Positions 10,951-22,700 of a stretch of 64,000 nt of DNA are shown piece by piece. The stretch spans positions 1 through 64,000 of the forward strand of contig LGRX02035158.1 of the NCBI GenBank assembly GCA_001247695.2, read 5' to 3'. The position numbers were made by a program, and so were the translations under genes. The notes under the pieces are model-generated. The model made no database searches, had not been told where the DNA came from, and saw only the letters and a list, made by a program, of their open reading frames with translations. Each line of letters starts with the position of its first letter. The first letter of the stretch is position 1. Origin of the DNA: Cymbomonas tetramitiformis (taxonomy: Eukaryota; Chlorophyta; Pyramimonadophyceae; Pyramimonadales; Pyramimonadaceae).

Positions 10951-13900
10951 ATGAGCGCAGAGGGTTCGGGCTCAGAAACCACTCCCTCCGCACCGTCATC
11001 TCCAGCAGCAACAGCGCTAGAAGCAACAGCACTCGCAGCAGCAGTAGCAGCCTCAGCGCCTGCAAACCAGTTTCTCTTTGCGTTTGACGACGTAGACGAG
11101 ATGGATCACTATGAGAAGGAGAGCCACTCACTTGACAAGGAAGACGTCAGACTTCAGTACACCGGTAGTAAGAGTGAGGACAGAGCGCTCTTCATCAGGC
11201 GTTTCGTGGACATGGTGGCGAAAGTCCAGCGGGCTTTTGAGGCCAGGAAGCGTAGGTACATGAAGTCAGCATCTTACCATGCGCTCAGTCAGCAGCAGAA
11301 GGAGGCCTTCGCTGGGTCCAGACCAGACTACAGATCATTGTGGGACAGCATACCATCGTTTCTAGCAGGGGATGACCATTCCACCTCAGTCGCTTATGAC
11401 TGGTGGTGCGCTGCCTACCTGAAGAATGGCGTCATGGCTTCACACGCTTGCCATGTCCTGAAGGACGTTACCATGAGAGATGCCTACCAGGGATCTGTGC
11501 GTTGTGCGCAGCCTCCTTTTCATGAGCTGGCGCCAGGGTCAACCTGGGCAGTTTGTAAGGTGTTCGAGGAGGGTGATGAGGATGGCGAGGCGTCTGATGA
11601 GTGGGCAGGCGAGGGAACCTCCACGAAGGGTCTCACGGGGCCAGATGGCACTGAAGATTCTCACTACTCTTGGGCCTTGAGGGCTTTCGTTGCAGAGCTC
11701 GAAGCTAAATTCTTGATGAAGGGCACCAAAGAGAAGGAAGATCTCTTGATCGCCAAGCCGCAGACCAACGAGCAGGACGGCCTCGCCTACGTGAAGAGCT
11801 GTCGTCGCAGGGAGGCAGCTCTCAACACCGGCAGGAGGGTGGAGGACTCCGTCGTCAGGCAGAACATCGAGGAATGCATTAAGGGCCTGCGCATCAAAGA
11901 ATACCGAGATCGCGTGTCCGAGCAGCTGCGTGTCAGCCATCCTGCCCCCAACAGGGTCACTTGGGAGGACTTGGAGGTGATCGTGGAGGTGCAGGACAAG
12001 CTCAAGAACGATGCAGAGGCTTGGGCCCTCACACTGCAGCAGGAGCTGGTTCGCAGGCTCAACTGCGTGTACTCCTGCTTCGAGGCCCAGCAGATGGGGC
12101 TTGACCTGTCTGCGCTGGTATCAGCCATGAGGCGCTCGGGTTCTGCCCCCAAGACTGGGGACAGACGCAGGGACCCCAAGAAGAAGGAGCAGGCACAGCA
12201 TGGTGGCGACGACGCCAAGAAGCCTGTGAGGGAAGCGAACAATGCCGAGCGTCAGAAACCTTCTTACAGCAAGGTGCCCCCACCTGATGCTTCGAAGAAG
12301 TTTCAGTGTGACTGGTGCTTCACGCGCCTGCCCCACTCTCCAGAGCGCTGCTACACGGGGTGTCGTGATGCCCGGGTGCCGCCCAACTTCCATAAGGACA
12401 GGCAGAACTCCAAGTGGCCGGACGAGGTTAAGAATGCCCAGATGCGCGCCTACAACATCGCACACCGCTTTGACAAGCACAAGATGGGGATCACCACCAA
12501 GGAGTGGCTTAAGCTCCCTGAGGCCAAGCAGAAGCAGCCACAGCAGCAGCAGCAGCAGCAGCAAGTGGCTGCCAGTGCCGAGGTTAAGGAGAAACTCGCC
12601 GCAGAATTGTCAGGCCTCCAGGCAGGGTCACCTCCAAAGGATGACAAGATCGCCGATGCACAGGCCCGATCAGAGGCCAGCGATGCGGAGACCGAGTACG
12701 ACTCCAACTTCACCCAACAGGCTGAATACGAGGAGGATGACCAGGACTGCCCTGCTGGGGGTGGGCTGGAAGGTGGTCATGGTGTTGGCGTCGATCACGC
12801 ACCGAGTCTCCAGGCCAGCGCCGATGTCGCCTTGGGCAGCACTCAGCAGATGCGGGGCTTCCAGGTCAAGACGCCGGAGGAGTTCGACAGGGCCGCTCAG
12901 GTGCCTAGAGCCGTTCCTCCCGACGTACTCAGCAGGAAGGTCCACCTGTTGGCATCCAATCTTCGCAGCTCCGTGCGTGCCTGCTCGCAGATTGCTGCCA
13001 TCCTGATATCCCAGAACGCCATCGATCTCCCGAAGGACATCGAGAACCTTTTGGCGCTGGAGGAGCTCATGGGCAAGGATCCGAATGAGGCAACCGAACA
13101 GCCCACCGAGGTCAATGAGCATGAGTTGGAAGACACGCACGCCACAGCGACGCAAGGAGTAAGAAGGGAAGCAGACGGTTCAGGACATTGTGCAACCGAG
13201 GAGGTGCCATTGGACGAGATGCCCAACGGGGTGGTCGACAGCGCCGCCGCTCGATGTGCAGCTGCTGCCTACGTGGACGATCTGGGGGTGGTTGACTTCA
13301 GTGACCATGGACATGTGCGAGCTGGTACCATCAAGACCTCCGCCTACGACGCACTGAGGGCAAAGATGACGCAGCATCTGACCGACGAGCAGGTGCTATT
13401 GATGGCTCAGGTGCAGCCCATCTGCAAGTTGCAGAATGCTACTCTGTATGAGGGGCTGGCGCTGGCGTCATCTGGTGGCGAGCTTATGCTATACAGGGCG
13501 ATCCTCATGGACACCGGCGCCAACTGTAACATCATCTCGATCTCTGTTGTGAGGCGGCTGGGTCTCACAATTTATGAAGCCACCACCGGCGCCAAGGTCA
13601 CCAGATGTGACAACAGTCCCACAAAGTTCACCCATTATTGCTACGTGGACGTCATTTTGGCTGCGGGCACGCCGCACATGACGCTTCACCGGTTGTACGC
13701 CTTCGTGACCTTCGAGGCTGAGAACTCCTGGGACCTGCTGATAGGCACTGGGCCGCTGAAGAACTCCCTGATGATTGACATCAAGTTGGGAAGTTGCGTG
13801 GCCGTGTCGCATGCACCGAAGGTTTTGGGCATGGATGCTGAGGTGGTTCTTCCGCTGGTCGACATGACGACACCCAAGCGTCCTCACCAGCCCAGGAGGT

Positions 13901-16719
13901 TGGACCCGGTGGTATGTTTACAATCGGAGATCTTTGGGCATGAGACGGAGTGCAAATGGCTGGGGTGCCCACCCCCGAGCACGAGGGAGGAGAGATTTGC
14001 TGCCTCTGGGATTCGGTCTGAGCACATCCTTGACGGCGATGAGTCGCCGGTGGGGTCACCGATGCCTTCGTCAGGGCCATCTGCTGCGCCCCCTAGACCC
14101 CGAGTCGCCACACGCGCAGAGGTCGAGGCGGCATCTCGCGTTCACACATGTTCGCTTGAAGGAGGTCGAAGGAGCCACCTGGCGTCACTGACGTCCGTCG
14201 AGCTGGCAGGGTCAGAGCGCATGCTTGCGCAACTTTACGCAGCACCAAACCCCTGGGTGGGTGGGCGCACGAAGTGGGTCACCGATAGCCAGTTGACCGG
14301 GGGTCGTCCACCTCTGGACGTTCATCTTGACCACAACTGGGCGGACCAGAGACTGTACCTGGACCGACACCATGTGGCGCGCCTTTGCCGCATCCTTCAA
14401 GAGCTCCCTGAGGACATACCAGCCAGACCTTCCCAGGAGCATGTCTGCGTGGAGTTCGTCCGCTGCCTCGAGCAGAAGTGGGTGATGGTGGAACAGCTGT
14501 TGCCCCCTAACTGGCTGTATGTGGACCAGAAGTTGGATCACGACGAGGATAATGACTGTTGGGTGCTCAAGGGGAGCTATATGACACACGTGCCATCCCC
14601 TGCCAACAAGCAAGACGTCGTCAAGCCCAGGGAAGAAGGCAGAGCGCTCGATAGCCTCAACTCAATCCAGCGACTGCAGCACACGCTCCAGGAGCTGTTT
14701 ACGTACCCCAGTGGTGAGGTCGCTGGCACCCTCATGTGGGATCTGAAGGAGCGTGTCCTCTGTGTACAACCAAGTACAGCCACGCAGCACCTCGAGCTGA
14801 TGCGCTGCACGCTGGATCATGCGCGAGTGTACAACAGTGAGGAGTTGCTGGGTGAGCTTCAGCTCCCTCATTGGTACGAGAGCGCTGGTGTCTGGACGTA
14901 CCAGCTGCTCAGGTACCTCCGCCCGGTGGACACAGAGTCCCTCTCGACTGGCATCCTCCAACAGTACGATCTATATGGCAGCATAGCGCCACCTCTGGAG
15001 CTCATCGTTCTGGGTTCGAGCACCAAGTACTACCCGGTGGGGGATGGTCTTGGGGGAACTGGTAGGGTGTTCTCCCAGAATGCCGCTGCTCAAGAGTACG
15101 TGCGCTTGGGGGAGATGAGGAAGATGCTCAAGGCATCCAACACCAGGCGGCAGGGCCAAGATGCGCTCAATGCAGATGCGCAGCGTAGGCCACCACCGCC
15201 CAACAACTTGGCCAACTTCAGGCTCACCAAGCGAGCCCCTGCGCAGCCACCTGCTCCTGCCGCGGGAGCAGGACCATCCCGGGCTGTCGCAGGGCCATCT
15301 CGCGCCAGGTCAAGCAGCCACTCGCCACCTCGTTCGTCGCAGATTGCACGACCATCTCAAGCTGTCGCGGGGCCGTCTCGGGCCAGGCCCAGTGGCCATT
15401 CGCCATCTCGCTTCGCGCGCATGGCGTATGCTCGCACTCCGTCGCCTTCATCCAGCGGCCATGAGACCGAGGATTTGGTGTCGTCAGATCCTGACAGCAG
15501 CCCTCCTCGTAGGAGATCGCCCTCCGCATCGCCTGCCATGACCAACGTTGGCTCGTGGGCGAACTCTGTCCGTGTTCCGCGTGGCTCCCCGTCAATTTCT
15601 TCGGGAGGCCCACCTCCTACGCCTCCGAGTCCGCCGCGGGCGGGTCCCCCGCCTCGGGCTCCTGGGTGGGTGCCTCCATCCCCAACAGAGTCAGATTACG
15701 ACGCTACACGAATGGCCACAGCATCTGGTCGCTCGTTGTGCCAATTCCTGTCCGTGGAGGAGGTGGAAGCCTTGAAGGATCGCCGCAACCTCACTGTCTT
15801 CATGATACGGTTTCGCGTAACGGACTATGATCAGTGCAGGCAACGGCGCATCATGTACCAGCTTGGCGTGTGCAACCAGGAGCGGGGTCTCAGGATGCGG
15901 AGGCGTCCAGGCATCACCAGCCAAGTCGAGAGGAAGCACAACAAGACCATCGCGTGTGGGGACAAGGGCTGGCGTCTCCCTCTTGGGGGACAGACTACGT
16001 CTTCCGGCCTCCTGGAGGCCATGACTTCAGCCTGGGCTGATTTGTCGCACCGTGACTCAGGGCACAGGTTGCCGGGGGGGCATGCGCGGAACGTCGCGTT
16101 CGCGCTGTGCAAGTACGTGGAGTTTGAAGCGGCGCATGTGCTGTGCTGCATGGCGCACCCGGGTGCCACGCCCGTGTACTACATCTTCTTGGAGGACGAG
16201 CGGTGTCTTTCTTGGCAAGCTGAGTTCACGAATGAGTACTTCGAGCGAGACGACCGTAAGTTCACTTCCTTGCAATGGGGGACCAGGCATTCGGCCGCGC
16301 CATGGTTGATGCCAGCCCTAGGGGCCTTGGAGGCGCTGCGTCTTCCGCCGCCGCCGCCGCCACCGCCCGCCCGTCAGGCTCACGTGGCCGAGCGACCCGA
16401 GCACATGAATACGACTTCACGGAGGAATGTGCACGAGGTTCGAGATCCCCCTGCTCGTAGACAGCCAGGCGCAGGCGGCGCTGCACGCGCATCTGCCCCT
16501 TCTGTGGATCGCCATGGGGCCGCTACCCATGTCGTTCATGCACCAAGGGATTCCAGGATACCAGCCGGTCTCACGTCGCGGTGTCCTCCTTCTCCAGCTT
16601 CGATATGCAGCGCGGAGACGCAGGCGTTTCAACGCCACACGGACGAACAGCGTGAGGCGCAGAGGCAGGCGCATTTTCAACAGGGCTCCCCGGGCGCAGC
16701 GGGCGGGTGGCCCTGGTGA
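10951..16719 (+). CDS. gag-pro: R-A Gag-protease polyprotein
   Basis: The reading frame is open from 10825. The first in-frame ATG is at 10951, giving about 1,922 aa, which is very long for a Gag. Features in order are: a charged N-terminal region; a zinc-knuckle-like cluster (CDWCFTRLPHSPERC) at about 12307; a glutamine run at 12538-12563; and an acidic linker. A retropepsin-like protease follows with active-site motif DTGA at 13510-13521 and a downstream DLLIGTGPLKN segment. Next is a conserved region (14170-15180), a Pro/Ser/Arg-rich linker (about 15230-15690), and a C-terminal domain of about 200 aa (15720-16320) that I do not recognise. R-B keeps recognisable versions of most of this, including the unknown C-terminal domain. 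Gag normally forms the particle, and the protease cleaves the polyprotein. Pol overlaps the 3' end in the -1 frame. Confidence 0.88.
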   Translation: MSAEGSGSETTPSAPSSPAATALEATALAAAVAASAPANQFLFAFDDVDEMDHYEKESHSLDKEDVRLQYTGSKSEDRALFIRRFVDMVAKVQRAFEARKRRYMKSASYHALSQQQKEAFAGSRPDYRSLWDSIPSFLAGDDHSTSVAYDWWCAAYLKNGVMASHACHVLKDVTMRDAYQGSVRCAQPPFHELAPGSTWAVCKVFEEGDEDGEASDEWAGEGTSTKGLTGPDGTEDSHYSWALRAFVAELEAKFLMKGTKEKEDLLIAKPQTNEQDGLAYVKSCRRREAALNTGRRVEDSVVRQNIEECIKGLRIKEYRDRVSEQLRVSHPAPNRVTWEDLEVIVEVQDKLKNDAEAWALTLQQELVRRLNCVYSCFEAQQMGLDLSALVSAMRRSGSAPKTGDRRRDPKKKEQAQHGGDDAKKPVREANNAERQKPSYSKVPPPDASKKFQCDWCFTRLPHSPERCYTGCRDARVPPNFHKDRQNSKWPDEVKNAQMRAYNIAHRFDKHKMGITTKEWLKLPEAKQKQPQQQQQQQQVAASAEVKEKLAAELSGLQAGSPPKDDKIADAQARSEASDAETEYDSNFTQQAEYEEDDQDCPAGGGLEGGHGVGVDHAPSLQASADVALGSTQQMRGFQVKTPEEFDRAAQVPRAVPPDVLSRKVHLLASNLRSSVRACSQIAAILISQNAIDLPKDIENLLALEELMGKDPNEATEQPTEVNEHELEDTHATATQGVRREADGSGHCATEEVPLDEMPNGVVDSAAARCAAAAYVDDLGVVDFSDHGHVRAGTIKTSAYDALRAKMTQHLTDEQVLLMAQVQPICKLQNATLYEGLALASSGGELMLYRAILMDTGANCNIISISVVRRLGLTIYEATTGAKVTRCDNSPTKFTHYCYVDVILAAGTPHMTLHRLYAFVTFEAENSWDLLIGTGPLKNSLMIDIKLGSCVAVSHAPKVLGMDAEVVLPLVDMTTPKRPHQPRRLDPVVCLQSEIFGHETECKWLGCPPPSTREERFAASGIRSEHILDGDESPVGSPMPSSGPSAAPPRPRVATRAEVEAASRVHTCSLEGGRRSHLASLTSVELAGSERMLAQLYAAPNPWVGGRTKWVTDSQLTGGRPPLDVHLDHNWADQRLYLDRHHVARLCRILQELPEDIPARPSQEHVCVEFVRCLEQKWVMVEQLLPPNWLYVDQKLDHDEDNDCWVLKGSYMTHVPSPANKQDVVKPREEGRALDSLNSIQRLQHTLQELFTYPSGEVAGTLMWDLKERVLCVQPSTATQHLELMRCTLDHARVYNSEELLGELQLPHWYESAGVWTYQLLRYLRPVDTESLSTGILQQYDLYGSIAPPLELIVLGSSTKYYPVGDGLGGTGRVFSQNAAAQEYVRLGEMRKMLKASNTRRQGQDALNADAQRRPPPPNNLANFRLTKRAPAQPPAPAAGAGPSRAVAGPSRARSSSHSPPRSSQIARPSQAVAGPSRARPSGHSPSRFARMAYARTPSPSSSGHETEDLVSSDPDSSPPRRRSPSASPAMTNVGSWANSVRVPRGSPSISSGGPPPTPPSPPRAGPPPRAPGWVPPSPTESDYDATRMATASGRSLCQFLSVEEVEALKDRRNLTVFMIRFRVTDYDQCRQRRIMYQLGVCNQERGLRMRRRPGITSQVERKHNKTIACGDKGWRLPLGGQTTSSGLLEAMTSAWADLSHRDSGHRLPGGHARNVAFALCKYVEFEAAHVLCCMAHPGATPVYYIFLEDERCLSWQAEFTNEYFERDDRKFTSLQWGTRHSAAPWLMPALGALEALRLPPPPPPPPARQAHVAERPEHMNTTSRRNVHEVRDPPARRQPGAGGAARASAPSVDRHGAATHVVHAPRDSRIPAGLTSRCPPSPASICSAETQAFQRHTDEQREAQRQAHFQQGSPGAAGGWPW
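16656..16719 (+). promoter_or_regulatory. gag-pol overlap, probable -1 recoding region
   Basis: The pol frame opens after a TGA at 16653-16655 and gag ends with TGA at 16717-16719, so the frames overlap by 64 nt. Pol has no ATG at its start. Within the overlap a GC-rich block containing GGGCTCCCCGGGCGCAGC appears unchanged in R-B (about 28053-28095), although surrounding sequence is diverged. No textbook slippery heptamer was found, so the mechanism (frameshift or other recoding) is inferred. Confidence 0.55.
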
Positions 16720-19700
16720 ACGGCCAACGCTGTGGCCGTGGGCCGCCTGCACGGGCGGTCCACTTACGGCCAGGTGTCCTGCGAGCGTGTATCACGTTTG
16801 CAGGCAGTGCAGTGGTTTGGTGGTGGGTGGGACGCGGTCCCGTTCCCGTGGTCGCCATATGGGCGATGTGGGAGGCAGTAGCCTGGCACCTGTCATGGTG
16901 CCCCTTTCAAGTTTGGTGGAGGTGTTTCGTGGCCTCGCTTTTGCACCAGCTGCCCGTATGGTGGTCGACTGCTCGACGTCACCCCCTTCGTGCATCTTAT
17001 GACATCTGGGTCTTATGGGCTCTAGCTTGCGTTTGGTACGTTGGGCTCCTCATCTTGCGCGCCACAGGCGTCTATGCTGGCATGCACCGCGTGCGTGCAG
17101 GGGATTGGGTGGTGATGCCCCTTCGGATGGTGGTCGTTTCCTTGGCGTGCTGGTCACAGTGTGTGATCGTCCTCCTCTTCATGGTCCTCGCCTGGCTTTG
17201 GGTTTGTGCCGACATCTACGCTGGAGACGTGGCATGCCACGGCTCCGGTCCCTTGCATTGCCCGCTTGACGCCGGTCACATTCAACGTGGCCGTGGATGG
17301 ACCGTTCCGACCCTGCGCTGGTCCCAAGTCTTCTTGTTGGGCCGCGTGCACTTGCCCGCTTTGCCCGCCAGGTTGGACAAGCCTCGCTTCGCGGCGCGCT
17401 GGGCGCAACTACGACGCAATCTCCGCCTTCATCGCGTCGCGCAAGCCGCCTACATGGCGCTTGTCCTTGCAGTCGTGATCTTCACTGCTGCTGGTAGAAG
17501 TACTCGCTTAGCGCACGGGGGGTGGAGAGTCATGGCGTGCTTCTTCGCTTCGCACTCGCCGGCAGCCGCAGCGCATTTCAACCGAATTTTGCGATTTTTT
17601 CTGCTTTTGTGCGGAATCTTGTGGGTCGCTGGCAAGATGACCGAGTGTGCGCCTACTTATGGTGTCACATCACCCACACGCAGCGCCTGGGGTTCGTCCC
17701 CCTGCACTTCTTGGGAGGCTCAGCAATCCTCAAGGCAATGGGAGCCTGGCTGGGTGGCCAATGTCGCGGAGCAGGATGAGGTCTTGCCGTACACCGTGCT
17801 GGACGAGCTTCAACCTCTGGGTGACACGACAGTGACCAAGGACGAGGCAGCGTGGCTCGACACTGAGCTCAATGCCACGTTTGGAGGACATCCTGACTTC
17901 AAGGAGGAACACTGGGAGGAAATGCGGAATGTTCTTCGCAGGTGCAAGACCACCTTTGCCAACAGTCCTCACGATCTGAAAGGCTACAAGGGTAAAGCGG
18001 AGCACAACACGTTCTCCATCCCTTTCGTAGACGAATCCAAGGCCGCCTACCAGAGACCTAGGAAGTACAGTCCGGGCGAGCAGGAAATCATCGATATTCA
18101 TTGCAAGGAACTTTTGGAGTATGGCTTCATAGAGCCAGCAGCCAAGCATTGCAGGCATGCGAGCAACGTGGTCGTAGCTGGCAAGAAGGATCACGAGACT
18201 GGCCTGTGGACTCAGACGAGGTTCTGCGTGGACCTCAGGGGTGTCAATCGACACTCCCTCAAAGACAACACGCTGCCGCACCGACCAGAGGAGCTTTACC
18301 AGAAGGTGGCGAAGGCTAAGTTCAAGACCACGCTGGATGCCACCAAAGCTTTCCGCCAGATTCCCATGGCTACGGAAGAGGACAGGAGCAAGACGGCGTT
18401 TTGGTGGAAGAATCAGTTGTACCAATACACCTCGATGCCTTTTGGTGCAGCTGGAGCTACTTCTGCGTTCGTAAGAATCATGGACTACGAGCTACGGCAC
18501 TTGCAGCATTGCACGATGGCGTACGTCGATGACGTAGTGGTCTATACGGATTCCACGCCTGAGCAGCATTTGAAGGACGTTGAGGACGTACTTCGCACCT
18601 TGGGGGACGCTGGCATCCGTCTGCATGCAGGCAAGAGTACCTTTGGTGCAGCCACGGTGGACTTTCTGGGCTATCGCATTGGTCACAACTCCATTGGCGC
18701 GCAAGAAGCCAAATGCAAGGCCATACAAGAGCTTCCAAGCCCTCAGGACAAGACTGGGCTCCGCTCGATCTTGGGCATGATGAACTACTATAAGGGCCTG
18801 GTGGGTGAGCCAGGGGGGCCAAACTACTCTGAGATGGCCCGCCCTCTCAATGACCTGCTCAAGAAGGAGGTCACTGACATCAAGGCAGCCTGGGGGAAGG
18901 AGCAAGACCAAGCACTTCAAGAACTTAAGGATGCTCTCTGTTCTGGGAGGTGCCTGAGGCCTATCGATTACGACAGACCCCTCATATTGTACACTGATTG
19001 GAGCACCTATGGCATTGGCGCAGTGCTGGGCCAGAAGGACGATGATGGGAAGGAATACATTTGTATGGCAATCAGCCGATCTCTGAGTAAAACGGAGAGA
19101 CAGTACGCCAGCTTCAAAGGGGAGATGCTCGCAGTGGTATGGGCAGTGCGCACACTGAGGCAGTACTTGCATGGAGTCCACTTCACTTTGGTGACCGACC
19201 ACTCACCGCTCACCACCCTGATGGAGAAGGCTGATCTCCAAGGGCAACACCTACGCTGGGCGATCAGTTTGCAGGAGTTCGACTTCACTGTGAAGTATCG
19301 GCCAGGCGCCAAGAACAGCAACGCTGACGTGCCATCTCGCTACCCACTGCCATCCACGACGGATGAGACTGGAGCGAGGCATGAAAGGGAGAAGGTGACT
19401 GCGTTACACGCAGGCGTGGGGGAAGTCCACGCGAAGGACTTCGGTGACCACTTGTGCTTTATGTTGGCTGGGGATACCTTCCCAGGGGAAGAGGCCACGC
19501 CAGAGGTGCAGGTTGCCAACTACTGCAGGATGGCTGCCATGGAGCAGCTGGGCACAGGACCAGTGCATCGTCTGTTCGATTTGCACTACCACGAGGAATT
19601 AGAATGCAATCATGGGAACATGTTCGACACTGACTTGCCCGAGCTGGTGACCGACTCTGGGAGGCTAGCCAGAGCAGCTTGGAAGGCGCTGAGCCTGGTT

Positions 19701-22700
19701 AGGCCGACGCGAGGCACGCATGGCGAGGGAAGCCCTGCTGTGTACAACAATGAGTACTTTGAAGGTGAGCGCGTCCTGAAGCCCGAGAAGGTCGACACCA
19801 GGGTGCTGGGCAGCCGATTCTTCTCGCAAGCTCGGCAGGAAGGCGTGGTGTGCTACGAACCATGTGGAGGCCTATGTGCTGGGCTAGAAATGTTGCTCCG
19901 CAGTGGGATGAAGGTGGATCGCTACCTGTATCAGGACATATCCCCGAGCAGTCGGACAGTGGCCAGAGCCAGGTGTACGGCATTGCTGAGACGATACCCT
20001 GACCTCATCTCGCCCCATGCAATAGAGCTTGGGGCTTTACCCCAAGATCTGCGCGAGACCACCAGCGCCGACTTCATACGAGCAGGAGCTCTTCAAGGAC
20101 GCCAGTGGGTCATGGTATGTGGGTTCCCATGTCAAGATCTCTCCCCTGCTGGAACACTCACAGGCCTGGAGGGCAGGCACAGCAAATTATTTTATGAAGT
20201 GGTCAGGCTTCTGTCCACACTCCAGCAGCTGCAGCGGCAGAGGCCTCCAGGCTATATCCTGGAAAATGTTTCTCCGTTGTCACACAGACCTGGAACCAAG
20301 ATCAGGGACGAGGTGTTCCCGTACATTGCCAGCGTCATTGGTAGACCAGTGTCCTTTGATGCAGCACAAGCAGGCGCTTACGCACATCGATTGCGAGCGT
20401 ATTGGAGCAACTTGTTCCAGAGCCACCAGTTTCGCTCCGTCATGAGCAAGGTGGTGAGACCAGAAGGACGAATTGTATCGTCAATCATATGCAAGGGCTG
20501 GCATCCCAGGCCAGTGATAAGGACAGACCGCGCGCCTCACTACGTGGTGAACGTGGTGGGAGAACCATTGAGGGCACTACCCACCATCATGGCGACGCAA
20601 GGGTCAAGAGCGTTCAGAAGAGCGAGGATGGGCACCGTGGTGCGCAACCAGGATGGCGAAGACGCCGAGGAAGAATCTCGAGAAGTGAACCTCGAAGAGA
20701 AGACGCAAGCCATGGGCTACAGCGCAAGTGAGCTACGCATGGCCGATGGCCTAAACGACGTAGAATTGGCGAGCATTCTAGGCCTGGCCATGGATCGCAG
20801 GGCAATGGAACTGCTGATGGCAGTCGCAGAAGCAAGCAGGAAGGGGCTCCCTCACAGCAAGGAATCCCCAGAGGCGGAGAATTCCCCAGGACAGCCCATC
20901 GCTGTAGACAACAACTGGGCAGACCACGAGAGGTCGGACCCTCAGCAGAGGCAAGCTTTGCTGGCGGAATGGGTTGAGAATTCGAACGCATACACCCAGC
21001 AGGTGGCAAAGACTATGACCCATCGCGACTGGGAGGAGAAGCTGCGGATAATGTGCTCGCAAGGGCAGAAAGGCGCAGAAGGAATTGGAGCCCAGCGACA
21101 GAAGGCTGGAACCAAGAAGAAGAAGAAGAACGAGTGGCAGCTCTACACCATGGCGCAGTATCGTCAGAGGCATGAGAACCACTTCGTGAAGGAGGGCGCA
21201 ACCCCAGCAGCGCACGTGGATGTGCCTGCCTGGAGTCCGCCTGCCAGAGAGTCAGAGATGAGGCTCCCCAGGTTGACGTGTACCACCAGATTCGAGGACC
21301 TGATGGCCAGCGTGGCTGAGCAGCAGTCAGACCGTGACAAGCATAGAGACGTACACGATGATGCATGGTGCCTCAGATGGTTGAAGTCCAATGGTGGAGT
21401 GAGGTTGCCAGAAGAGGAAGTTCGCCGAGTAAGAAGGCGAGCAGCACGACATCGATGGGACGAGGCCACGGACGAGATCTACATGGTCACCATGTCAGGC
21501 AAGGAGGTGAGAATACCTAAGCCTGCTGACCGTCTCGCGTTGGTAAAGGAATACCACTCCAGAACTGGACATTGGGGCATAAGACGTACGCAGCATCTCC
21601 TGTGGCAGCGCCATTGGTGGGCCGATCTGAAGAAAGACGTGGAGGCTGTGGTCACCCAGTGTGAGACCTGTCAGCGTGTGAAGACTCATTATGCGAGAGA
21701 GGTGGCATGCTTATCCCCCCTTGAGATCGTGTCGTTCATGTATCGCTGGTCGCTGGATTTGGCATGGCCCTCGAGGAGAGAGACCAAGTCTGGCAACAAC
21801 CGAGTGCTCATCATGACTGAGCACTATACCAGGTTCATAATCTGCGTTCCCATTCCTGACAAGGAGGCGAGCACCATCGCAGCGGCATTCCGCAGTCATG
21901 TACTTGCTGTGTTTGGCGCGCCGGCAGAATGCTTGGTGGATGGAGGGAAGGAGTTTGAAGGCGAGTTCAAGCAGCTATGCAGAGACTGCTTGATCGACCG
22001 GCGGGTCACCTCGCCAGACTCACCAGAAGGCAATGGGCTTACCGAGAGGGTGGTACGCACTATGAAGTTCTGCTTTAAGAAGCTTGCCTTGGAGAAGGGT
22101 CTCGATTATGAATGGGATGAGCAGCTCTGGCCGCTAGTGCTGAGCTATAACGCAGCACGCCAGGAGTCCACGGGGGTTGCGCCATTCACCATGTTGTTCG
22201 CTCAGGAGGCAGTAGTGCCTCCTGATTTGAAACGGGCGCCCAGCATGGATTTTGCTGCTGAGGTCGAAGATGAGAAGGATGCCAGAGTCAAGGACCTCCA
22301 CCAGAGAGCACAGGTGGTGAGGCGATTGATGGTACACGCTGGTTGCAGCCTGGAGGTCGCACAGCATCGTGATACATTACATTACGAAGGGAGAAGGGGT
22401 GGGGGCCATGAGCCTAGTCCACACCAGTTTAAGGTGGGCGATTTCGTCTACATCAGGCAGAAGCCCCGCAGCGGCATGGAAGTCGCGACCAAATCCGCCA
22501 TCCTGAAGCTGGTCAAGATACAGCGAGATGGTGTGGTGGTGCTTGAGGACGCCACCAAGTTAAGAGAGAAGAGCACCGTGCAGAGCATCGCGCCATGTCA
22601 CCTACAGGTGAAGGATCAGTATGACTGCAGTGCAGCCGTTCCCAGTAAGCACCTAGCATGTGAAGTTTGCAGGAAGACCGATGGGGAGGCAGAGATGCTG

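Noticed and set aside
16656..17640. Interpreting the hydrophobic region as a viral envelope gene
   Set aside because: It is fused in frame upstream of RT, has many hydrophobic segments and no visible signal peptide or cleavage layout. Env-like genes normally lie after integrase.
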